A stretch of 6,563 bases of DNA from positions 1-6,563 of the forward strand of contig JAEUIK010000438.1 in assembly GCA_016793185.1 (NCBI GenBank), in the 5' to 3' direction. Origin of the DNA: Planctomycetaceae bacterium (GTDB lineage: Bacteria; Planctomycetota; Planctomycetia; Pirellulales; JAEUIK01). Every line of letters starts with the position of its first letter. The stretch's first letter is position 1. The position numbers were made by a program, and so were the translations under genes. A model generated the notes under the pieces. The model was not told where the DNA came from. It saw only the letters and a list, made by a program, of their open reading frames with translations, and made no database searches. This document shows, in pieces, positions 1 through 4,876 of this stretch.

Positions 1-197
1 AGGATCAAAAGCTCGCCTACCGCGGACAACTCGACGCCAGCCGGCCGGGCAACGGCATTCCGGTGACTGGCGAAGACCTCCGCGCCGCGCTCGACGCCGT
101 GCTCGCCGGCAAGTCGCCCAGCCAACAGCAAAAGGCCAGCATTGGCTGCAACATCAAATGGCGCGCGGGCAACGAGCCCGATTATTTCGGGAAATGA
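1..197 (+). CDS. Thioredoxin/peroxiredoxin-like family protein, C-terminal part
   Basis: Only the last 64 codons are in the window; the frame begins at base 3 and ends with TGA at 195-197. The readable protein runs from DQKLAYRGQLD through RPGNGIPVTG to GCNIKWRAGNEPDYFGK. The pattern YRGQLD..RPGN...T..DLR.ALDA.L.G......Q..S.GCNIKW..GNEP.Y is, from my knowledge of the family, the typical C-terminus of AhpC/TSA-type thioredoxin-fold proteins common in planctomycetes and other environmental bacteria. The catalytic Cys region would lie upstream, outside the window, so peroxidase or disulfide activity cannot be judged. A cysteine in GCNIKW is retained. It is the only supported plus-strand gene and converges on the amidohydrolase gene, with palindromic repeats between the two stops. 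Confidence 0.8.
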   Translation, partial: DQKLAYRGQLDASRPGNGIPVTGEDLRAALDAVLAGKSPSQQQKASIGCNIKWRAGNEPDYFGK

Positions 198-221
198 TCC
201 GGCACGCAGGGCGGGGCAGAT

Positions 222-364
222 GTAGGTCAGGGCTTGCCCTGACTATTGGATCGCTCGGGGGTCGCTGTCAGGCCAAGGCCTGACCTACGCCTACTGTCAG
301 GCGAAGGCTCGTAGGTCAGGGCTTGCCCTGACCATTCGACCTGTCAGGCCAAGGCCTGACCTAC
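222..364. repeat. Cluster of four REP-like palindromic repeats in two orientations
   Basis: Two identical 22-base units lie at 222-243 and 311-332 (GTAG followed by GTCAGGGCTTGCCCTGAC). Two identical units of the opposite orientation lie at 267-288 and 343-364 (GTCAGGCCAAGGCCTGAC followed by CTAC). A decayed partial copy, GTCAGGCGAAGGCT, lies at 296-309. Each unit can form an 8-bp stem with a 2-base loop, or 7 bp with a 4-base loop. The second orientation shares a longer identity of 28 bases (265-292 and 341-368). The order is forward, reverse, partial, forward, reverse. The cluster fills the space between two convergent genes, so it may act as a bidirectional terminator or mRNA 3' end stabiliser; that role is inference. 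It resembles REP/BIME elements in architecture, and no transposase is in the window. Confidence 0.85.
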
Positions 365-406
365 GCCTGTGTTAAGCTCGGAGTGGCCGCTACAGACGAC
401 GCCGGA

Positions 407-1654
407 TCAGTCGCGGCTGGGATCGCACCACAAGATTGCCGCCCGCGCGAGAACTTTGGCGCCGATCGCCAGGGCCCGCTCGTCGACGTTGAACGTGGGC
501 GTATGCAGGGCCGAGTTGCCGGCCGTTTCCGATGCACAGCCGAGCCGGTACATCGCGCCGGGGACGTGATCGAGATAGGCGGCGAAATCCTCGCTTCCCA
601 TGCTGGGGCGGGCGATCGGCTCGACGTGCTCGGCACCGAGGACCTCCGTGGCCGCCTGGCGCACCAGCTCATTGGCCCCTGGATCGTTGAGCACGGCGCT
701 GATGCCCTCGACGATTTCCACTTCAATGGTGGTACCCGACGCGGCGGCGATGCCCCCTGCGATCTGCCGGATCTGTTCTTGCGCTCGCGCGCGAGCTCGG
801 CGATCGAGCGTGCGCAGCGTTCCCAACAGCCGGGCTTCACCCGGAATTACGTTGGCGGCCTGGCCGGCCTGGATCATGCCAATCGAGACGACCACCGGGT
901 CCTGGCTGTCGATCGCGCGCGGGACGAATGCGTACAACGCGGCGATCAATTGGGCCGCGGCGGCGATTGGATCGCGCGTATCGTGGGGTCGGGCAGCATG
1001 ACCGCCGCGCCCGCCGATGTGGAACTGCAGCGTATCGCAATTCGCTGTGAAGGCGCCGGCGCGGACGCCGATCCGCCCCACCGGGCGCCCCGGATCGACA
1101 TGTTGGCCGAAGATCGCCGCGACCCCCTCGAGGCAGCCTTGGGACACCATCCCCGCCGCGCCGACCAACGTTTCTTCGGCGGGCTGAAAGATCCCGCGCC
1201 AGGCAACGGGCCAGGGAAGTTCGCCGGTGGATTCTAACGCGCGCAGCCCGAGGAGCGCGCCATAGAGCGACGTCGCATGGGCGTCATGCCCACAGGCGTG
1301 CATGACCCCCGCGGTGCGGCTGCAATAGTCAACCGGATTGACTTCGTGGATGGGCAGGGCGTCGATGTCGGCCCGCAGGGCCACTCGTGCCGCACGACTC
1401 GTCGCCCCCGCCGAATCGACTACCAGGCCGCGCTCGTCGTCGGCGAGGCGCGGCGCGAAACCGGCCTGGCGCAGCAATCCGGCAAGATAGGCGGTCGTCT
1501 GCCGTTCGGCCCCGCTCAGCTCGGGATGCGCGTGCAGATGACGTCGCACGCGCACCAATTCGTCGTGCGCGGAATCGATTGCCGCATCGAGAGTTCGCCG
1601 CCAGTCGTCTGGCACTGGAGCTGAGTAGCCCGAGGTGGCGTTGCCCGATTGCAT
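407..1654 (-). CDS. M20-family (M20D type) amidohydrolase / metallopeptidase
   Basis: This 415-residue protein is a zinc-type amidohydrolase of the hippurate hydrolase / N-acyl-amino-acid amidohydrolase / IAA-amino-acid hydrolase group, which hydrolyses N-acylated amino acids or similar amides in the cytoplasm. Seen in sequence: VRRHLHAHPELSG near residue 36; ADIDALP at 95-101; the metal-binding HACGHDAH at 119-126; FQPAEE at 156-161 with the catalytic Glu pair; GQHVDPGRPVG with His185; the dimerisation/lid region GGRGGHAARPHDTRDP at 214-229; GSEDFAAY at 353-360; and the late His in ALHTPTFNVDE at 384. All expected motifs are intact and the length is normal for the family. No signal peptide is visible. 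The start ATG lies 1 base after the upstream stop (TGA-G-ATG) with only a weak ribosome binding site, so it is probably translated by reinitiation. The exact substrate is not deducible; its operon partner is mqnD. Confidence 0.9.
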   Translation of the reverse strand: MQSGNATSGYSAPVPDDWRRTLDAAIDSAHDELVRVRRHLHAHPELSGAERQTTAYLAGLLRQAGFAPRLADDERGLVVDSAGATSRAARVALRADIDALPIHEVNPVDYCSRTAGVMHACGHDAHATSLYGALLGLRALESTGELPWPVAWRGIFQPAEETLVGAAGMVSQGCLEGVAAIFGQHVDPGRPVGRIGVRAGAFTANCDTLQFHIGGRGGHAARPHDTRDPIAAAAQLIAALYAFVPRAIDSQDPVVVSIGMIQAGQAANVIPGEARLLGTLRTLDRRARARAQEQIRQIAGGIAAASGTTIEVEIVEGISAVLNDPGANELVRQAATEVLGAEHVEPIARPSMGSEDFAAYLDHVPGAMYRLGCASETAGNSALHTPTFNVDERALAIGAKVLARAAILWCDPSRD

Positions 1655-1655
1655 C

Positions 1656-2000
1656 TCAATTCTCAGGGCGATTTGCGGAGGGAGCAGCGGTTCCAGCTTG
1701 CGCGGCGGGCGAGGGTTTCGCCAGTCGGGCGGATTGTTCGCGCTCGACGCGTTCTTCTTCCTCGACCTGGGCGAGGATCACGCGCTCGAGCCAGCGCCCC
1801 CAGACGAGGTAATGAAAGCCGGCCACCAGGAACAAGATTAGTCCGGCCGCGATCACATAGGCAAACATCCCCAGCGTGAGAAACAGCAAGGCCGTCGTGA
1901 CGGCCATGGCCAGGATCACCGCCAACATGATGGGCAGCAGCGATCCACGCTTCTCGGCGGGGAGCTCGGGGGCCGGCGGACGTATCGGCCGCTGGCTCAT
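1656..2000 (-). CDS. Small two-helix membrane protein of unknown function
   Basis: This 114-residue protein has a Pro-rich N-terminus (MSQRPIRPPAPELPAEKRGS), then two hydrophobic segments at about 21-41 (LLPIMLAVILAMAVTTALLF) and 43-66 (LGMFAYVIAAGLILFLVAGFHYLVWG). A charged stretch, VEEEERVEREQS, follows at about 79-90, and then a low-complexity Ala/Pro tail. I do not recognise a named family. The start is fixed by the operon: its ATG overlaps the mqnD stop as ATGA (1997-2000), and its TGA is 1 base from the amidohydrolase ATG. A longer in-frame reading upstream runs across mqnD and is a shadow. The topology is probably a two-helix hairpin with both ends on the same side, and the acidic/basic stretch could form a short cytoplasmic helix. 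Because menaquinone is a membrane lipid, a membrane role near MqnD is conceivable, but that is speculation. Confidence 0.75.
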   Translation of the reverse strand: MSQRPIRPPAPELPAEKRGSLLPIMLAVILAMAVTTALLFLTLGMFAYVIAAGLILFLVAGFHYLVWGRWLERVILAQVEEEERVEREQSARLAKPSPAAQAGTAAPSANRPEN

Positions 2001-2857
2001 GCGACAAATTCCGGCACGACTGCCGTCGGAATCACGCCCGCCTCGTGTCCCCGGGCGAGCAGTTCCGTCACGGCCTGCCGGCCGCGCGGCCCAAAGTCCA
2101 AGGTCCAGTCGTTGACATACATCCCGACGAACTTGTCGGCCCGGTCGCGGTCCAGATCGCGCCCCCACTGCAGCGCGTATTCGAGCGCCTCGGCCCGGTG
2201 CTCCAGTCCGTACTTGATGCTCGCCAACAACAGCCGGTTGACCTCGCGAATCAGCTCGGGGCCCAGGTCCCGGCGGATGGCGTTGGCCCCCAAAGGCAGC
2301 GGGAGCCCCGTCTCCTGATACCACCACTCGCCCGTATCGACGATCAACTTCAGCCCGCGATCGCCATAGGTGAGCTGCCCCTCGTGGATGATCAGGCCGG
2401 CATCGATTGGCCGGCCCTCAAACTCGCCCGTCTCGACGACCTCGATGATCTGGTCGAAGGGAACGACCACCTCCTGGAACTCGGGGCCCAGACACATCCG
2501 CAGCGCCAAATACGCCGTGGTCAGCGTTCCGGGCACGGCGATCGTCGCCTCGCGGAAATCCTTGAGGGGCCACGGGTCGCGGGCGATCAGCATCGGTCCG
2601 TAGCGGTCGCCCATGCTGGCCCCGCAGGGGCAGAGGATGTACTTGTCGGTCAGGTGGGCGTAAGCGTGCAGGCTGACGGCGGTCAATTCGAGTTCGCCCG
2701 CAAAAGCCCGGCGATTGAGCGTTTCGATGTCGACCAGCTCGTGCTCGAAGGCAAGAGGGCCGGTGTCAATCTTGTGATTGGTCAACGCGTGAAACATGAA
2801 CGCGTCGTCGGGGTCGGGGCTGTGCCCCACGCGGATGCGTTGCGGCGCGAAGGTCAA
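1997..2857 (-). CDS. mqnD: 1,4-dihydroxy-6-naphthoate synthase (MqnD), futalosine menaquinone pathway
   Basis: MqnD converts cyclic dehypoxanthinyl futalosine to 1,4-dihydroxy-6-naphthoate in the futalosine route to menaquinone. The protein has the periplasmic-binding-protein-like MqnA/MqnD fold. Seen in sequence, numbered from the TTG start: RIRVGHSPDPDDAFMFHAL near the N-terminus (SPDPDD at 13-18); DIETLNRRA and LTAVSLHAYAHL; CPCGASMGDRYGPMLIA; PGTLTTAYLALR (about 109-120); LIIHEGQLTY with His158, in the position of the histidine regarded as catalytic in the family; and GEWWYQETGLPLPLGANAI. The family fit favours MqnD over MqnA. I chose TTG at 2857-2855 (286 residues) because GGGAG sits 7 bases upstream and the conserved fold begins a few residues later. 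The alternative in-frame ATG at 2935-2933 would add 26 Arg/Pro-rich residues and has no usable ribosome binding site. It is the first gene of a coupled operon. Confidence 0.9.
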   Translation of the reverse strand: MTFAPQRIRVGHSPDPDDAFMFHALTNHKIDTGPLAFEHELVDIETLNRRAFAGELELTAVSLHAYAHLTDKYILCPCGASMGDRYGPMLIARDPWPLKDFREATIAVPGTLTTAYLALRMCLGPEFQEVVVPFDQIIEVVETGEFEGRPIDAGLIIHEGQLTYGDRGLKLIVDTGEWWYQETGLPLPLGANAIRRDLGPELIREVNRLLLASIKYGLEHRAEALEYALQWGRDLDRDRADKFVGMYVNDWTLDFGPRGRQAVTELLARGHEAGVIPTAVVPEFVA

Positions 2858-2864
2858 ACTCGGG

Positions 2865-2869
2865 CTCCC
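2865..2869 (-). promoter_or_regulatory. Ribosome binding site deciding the mqnD start
   Basis: The minus strand reads GGGAG here, 7 bases upstream of TTG at 2857-2855. The upstream ATG at 2935 has only AGG directly abutting it, which is too close to work. This spacing is the main reason for choosing the TTG start. Confidence 0.55.
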
Positions 2870-2933
2870 AGAGCAAGGCGCGAAGAGGGGCCTCCGGTAC
2901 GGTCGGAGACGCTCGCGGAAATAACCGCACGCC

Positions 2934-2962
2934 ATCCTAGACGTTTAACCGAGAGCGTCCAA
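2934..2962 (-). promoter_or_regulatory. Candidate sigma70-type promoter of the mqnD operon
   Basis: The minus strand has TTGGAC (2962-2957), a 17-base spacer and TAGGAT (2939-2934). The -10 matches the TATAAT consensus at 4 of 6 positions, but the -35 only at TTG, so this is a moderate candidate. Transcription would start at about 2925-2928, downstream of the ATG at 2935. That would exclude the ATG as a start and leave a leader of roughly 70 bases before the TTG. Confidence 0.35.
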
Positions 2963-3223
2963 GGGGCGGCCGGCGAGCCGCAGACCGGCTGGCAGTGCGC
3001 AATCGCGCGGTCGGGAAACGGTCCCAGCAAGGGGCGCGGCACGGGTGCATGTGCCGTGCGCCAGCAGAATCGCTCGCATCAGGCGACGAACCAGCACGGC
3101 CCTCGATCCGCGCGCCACGGCGGGGCACAAACAAGTCGAACGGCAGCGGTTGGGTCGGGGCTCGCGCCCCCACCGGGAATCCGACTCTCCGGCGCCCCAC
3201 CTTCGCTACTCTGGCCAAGCGAG
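2963..3223. other. Intergenic stretch between the cold-shock gene and the mqnD promoter
   Basis: With the mqnD leader the non-coding gap is 366 bases (2858-3223). Open frames here are rich in Arg, Pro and Ala and look like GC-rich noise. Two hairpins are visible: 3153-3174 (described separately) and 3039-3059, which has the 6-bp stem GCACGG/CCGTGC with a 9-base loop. I see no further gene, tRNA or repeat. Confidence 0.5.
3153..3174 (-). terminator. Candidate terminator hairpin after the cold-shock gene
   Basis: The stem GGGGC/GCCCC (3157-3161 with 3166-3170, loop TCGC) is extended past one C-C mismatch by GGT/ACC (3153-3155 with 3172-3174). It lies about 50 bases past the stop codon of the cold-shock gene in its direction of transcription. 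There is no following T-run, so intrinsic termination is unproven. Confidence 0.3.
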
Positions 3224-3433
3224 CTACACGCGGCTGACGTTGACCGCGCGCGGCCCCTTGCCGTCCTTGCCCGCTTCGGTGTCGTAGGTCACGGCGTCTC
3301 CCATCCCCAGATCTTCGATCTGGAGCCCGTTCAACGACGAGTGGTGGAAGAAGACGTCGTCACCCCCATCATCTGGCCGAATGAAACCGAATCCCTTGTC
3401 CGACACGACCTTCTTGATTTTGCCCGACGGCAT
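3224..3433 (-). CDS. Cold-shock-domain protein (CspA family)
   Basis: This 69-residue single cold-shock domain binds single-stranded RNA/DNA and acts as an RNA chaperone. Seen in sequence: the RNP1-like KGFGFIRP (13-20), the RNP2-like DDVFFHHSSL (25-34), then LQIEDLGMGDAVTYDTEAGKDGKGPRAVNV, the usual C-terminal strand region. The common Trp of the K-W-F-N motif is replaced: the protein has KIKKVVSDKGFGF, a variant form I associate with planctomycete and some other small CSD proteins. The start at 3433-3431 is supported by GAGGG 8 bases upstream. An in-frame extension to 3493 lacks such a site and adds 20 residues not belonging to the domain. It is monocistronic, with about 350 non-coding bases on either side. 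Whether it is cold-inducible cannot be seen. Confidence 0.92.
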   Translation of the reverse strand: MPSGKIKKVVSDKGFGFIRPDDGGDDVFFHHSSLNGLQIEDLGMGDAVTYDTEAGKDGKGPRAVNVSRV

Positions 3434-3786
3434 CGCAGAGACCCTCAACGAAGCACTCACGCAGCCAACGCCGCGCACTCTGGAAAAACCCACGGTAGTG
3501 TGGCGAATCCCGAGGGCTCCGACAAGAGGGGGGGGTTGACAATCTTCCCTGGCGAGTGCGTAAGGCCCGGTAGGGCGACACCGTCGATCGCGGCGAGCCC
3601 AGGGAACGCCAGGAGAGGCCGAGCGTTAACCGAACGACCGATCTGCTTCGCCAGTTGTGACTTCGAGCGATTGCCCTGGCACGGGAACGCAGGGGGAGGG
3701 GGGGGCAGAGCGGGCGTCACACGCACGCAGCTGCGGTGAGGCGCAGCGGAAGATGGCAGGTGCTCGGGGGCGACGCCCCCCCGAGG
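3434..3786. other. Gene-free stretch between csrA and the cold-shock gene, with G-tracts
   Basis: These 353 bases carry no convincing gene; a minus-strand frame at 3457-3726 gives a Pro/Ala-rich peptide with no domain. Contents: the leader of the cold-shock gene, a weak promoter-like pair for that gene (TTGTCG at 3525-3520 and CACACT at 3502-3497, 17-base spacer), a run of eight G at 3528-3535, a GGGGGA run followed by eight G (3692-3705), and the csrA-proximal hairpin at 3763-3785. On the minus strand the G-runs are C-runs. Confidence 0.55.
3763..3785 (-). terminator. Strong hairpin just after the csrA stop, probable terminator
   Basis: CTCGGGGG (3763-3770) pairs perfectly with CCCCCGAG (3778-3785), leaving a 7-base loop; an alternative fold is GGGGGC-GAC-GCCCCC. 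It begins 1 base past the csrA stop in the direction of transcription. No T-run follows, so it may be a structural 3' end or a Rho-dependent site and not a classical intrinsic terminator. Confidence 0.5.
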
Positions 3787-4029
3787 CTATTGCGAGTTGG
3801 GGCGCGAGGGGCGGTTCTTGCCCAGGTCGCGCATGTCCTGCGGCTCGAGCCGACTGGCCCGCAGGTTTTCGCGCTGGATCGCCTCGTAGACTTCCTGCCG
3901 ATGAACCGGCACTTCGGTCGGGGCGTTGATGCCCAAGCGCACCTTGTCGCCGCGAATGTCGACCACGGTGATGACAATATTGTCACCGATAATGATGCTT
4001 TCGTCGCGTTGTCTCGACAGTACAAGCAT
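3787..4029 (-). CDS. csrA: Carbon storage regulator / translational regulator CsrA
   Basis: CsrA is a homodimeric RNA-binding protein that recognises GGA motifs in mRNA leaders and usually blocks ribosome binding; with FliW it controls flagellin synthesis. The 80-residue protein starts MLVLSRQRDESIIIGD, continues IVITVVDIRGDKVRLGINAP (about 19-37), then VPVHRQEVYEAIQREN. The RNA-contacting residues Leu4 and Arg44 are present. It is longer than the roughly 60-residue enterobacterial form: the tail after about residue 55 (LRASRLEPQDMRDLGKNRPSRPNSQ) fits the longer C-terminal region seen in CsrA proteins of FliW-containing bacteria. The start at 4029-4027 has AAGGAG 6 bases upstream (4041-4036). 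It lies 102 bases downstream of fliW on the same strand, and a bulged hairpin ends 3 bases before its ribosome binding site. Confidence 0.95.
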   Translation of the reverse strand: MLVLSRQRDESIIIGDNIVITVVDIRGDKVRLGINAPTEVPVHRQEVYEAIQRENLRASRLEPQDMRDLGKNRPSRPNSQ

Positions 4030-4044
4030 CGCCGGCTCCTTCGA

Positions 4045-4086
4045 GCAGCACCGCGGGCCCGGTTGACGGACCTGGCCGCGTGCTGC
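4045..4086 (-). promoter_or_regulatory. Long bulged hairpin in the fliW-csrA gap, next to the csrA ribosome binding site
   Basis: GCAGCAC (4045-4051) pairs with GTGCTGC (4080-4086). After a one-base bulge, GCGG (4053-4056) pairs with CCGC (4076-4079). After another bulge, CC (4058-4059) pairs with GG (4074-4075), giving about 13 bp and a 14-base loop. In the minus-strand transcript the hairpin starts 45 bases after the fliW stop and ends 3 bases before AAGGAG of csrA. It could attenuate read-through or tune csrA translation; which of these is unknown. Confidence 0.6.
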
Positions 4087-4131
4087 CCTCACGTTGATCG
4101 TCGCTGCGACGGGGGTGAGATTCTCGGGTGG

Positions 4132-4572
4132 TTAAGCTGTCTTCTTCAATCCCGCGGTCGTGGCCTGCAATTCATACTGAATGGGCAGGTCGCCCGAGGC
4201 GATCACCTGCCGCCCGGTCCGCGCGGCGAGATTAATCACCAGCGGGGCCTTGAGGTTAAGCGTGATTGCGTGGTCGTTCTTGCCGACAATGGCCAGCACT
4301 TGCGCTTGCGTCACCTCGCCGAGCTGCAACGGGGCCAGCTCGCTGCGCGGCAAACGCAATTGGTAGGTGGGGACAAAGCACCGCGGGCTCACGACCGCCA
4401 AGGCGATGTCGGGCCGCAGCGTGCTTTGCAGCCAGCCGAGCGTGTCGTTCTCGGCGTCGGCCAACAGCACCCACGTCTGGCAATCCCGCAGTCCCAAGAG
4501 CCCCTCGGGAAAACGGATAATGTCGTCGTTCTCGATCCTGAGGGTTCCGAACCGCGTCGTGTAGAGCAACAT
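4132..4572 (-). CDS. fliW: Flagellar assembly factor FliW (CsrA antagonist)
   Basis: FliW binds flagellin and, when free, binds CsrA allosterically and relieves translational repression of flagellin mRNA (established in Bacillus subtilis). The 146-residue protein has the family signature: MLLYTTRFGTLRIENDDIIRF, FPEGLLGL (21-28), then LGWLQST followed by an Asp-containing strand (TLRPDIALAVVSP), the central LGEVTQAQVLAIV, and the conserved core LNLKAPLVINLAARTGRQVI (about 105-124). The length is typical. I chose ATG at 4572-4570 because it matches the family N-terminus exactly; no other ATG lies close upstream. The only ribosome-binding-like sequence, GGAAGG at 4591-4586, is 13 bases away and is embedded in a CsrA-type motif. 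It is followed by csrA, the usual partner order. No flagellin or hook genes are in the window. Confidence 0.93.
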   Translation of the reverse strand: MLLYTTRFGTLRIENDDIIRFPEGLLGLRDCQTWVLLADAENDTLGWLQSTLRPDIALAVVSPRCFVPTYQLRLPRSELAPLQLGEVTQAQVLAIVGKNDHAITLNLKAPLVINLAARTGRQVIASGDLPIQYELQATTAGLKKTA

Positions 4573-4876
4573 TTTGGTAGGCCAACCTTCCGTGGAAATG
4601 CCGTCCCAACGCCTGCCGATCTGGGGATCTCGGCGTATGCCTTCCCAGTCGCGCTGGCCCGCCCGTCGACGAAATGCCGCCAACGCGGGCCCGCTGGGAG
4701 GACTCGACCTCCCCATTCCGGGGCGCACATTCGTTTCATCGGCTCGGCAACGCCGGGCGCGTAGTAAAATCCCCTGGCGCCAGCACCCCCACGGACTGGA
4801 CCGCACCGGCCGCGACGGTCAGGTAAGCTGTTCGTCCGTCGGCCCGCAGTTTCTGGCCTCCCCAGAGCCCGCTGCT
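4573..4876. other. Gene-free stretch upstream of fliW
   Basis: These 304 bases separate the arsM stop from fliW. Minus-strand frames reading into fliW from upstream are Arg/Pro-rich and unlike FliW, so I do not extend the gene. Visible structure: a hairpin GGGAGG/CCTCCC (4696-4701 with 4708-4713, 6-base loop) and a 10-base palindrome CTGGCGCCAG (4774-4783). I searched by eye for sigma70, sigma28 and sigma54 promoter patterns and found no convincing match. The fliW promoter should nevertheless be here. Confidence 0.5.
4586..4594 (-). promoter_or_regulatory. Candidate CsrA-binding site overlapping the fliW ribosome binding site
   Basis: The minus strand reads CACGGAAG at 4594-4587, which fits a CANGGANG-type CsrA site around the essential GGA. 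It overlaps GGAAGG (4591-4586), the only ribosome-binding-like sequence before the fliW start. If real, CsrA would repress translation of its own antagonist. The motif is short and can occur by chance. Confidence 0.35.

Noticed and set aside
222..364. CRISPR array interpretation of the repeats
   Set aside because: Units alternate in orientation, spacing is irregular (10-23 bases), and there are only four copies and no cas genes. The architecture is REP-like.
383..1237. Long plus-strand frame antisense to the amidohydrolase
   Set aside because: It has no recognisable domain and is rich in Arg, Gly and Asp. The minus-strand frame carries every M20 motif, so this is a codon-bias shadow.
2937..3218. 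Minus-strand frame filling the gap between the cold-shock gene and mqnD
   Set aside because: It starts with a non-ATG codon, is strongly Arg/Ala/Pro-rich, has no ribosome binding site and shows no domain.
3536..3564. TTGACA on the plus strand at 3536-3541, a perfect -35
   Set aside because: At 17 bases spacing the -10 is CGTAAG, a poor match, and there is no plus-strand gene to drive.
3674..3690. Sigma54-like TGGCAC...CGCA on the plus strand
   Set aside because: The GG and GC elements are one base too close together, the TTGC is not matched, and no plus-strand gene follows.
2045..3739. 564-codon plus-strand frame spanning mqnD, the cold-shock gene and the gaps
   Set aside because: It is antisense to two clearly identified genes and has no domain-like sequence. 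GC-rich genes with biased third positions commonly leave such open antisense frames.
4799..4820. GACCG/CGGTC inverted repeat downstream of arsM
   Set aside because: A 5-bp stem with a 12-base loop is expected by chance at this GC content.
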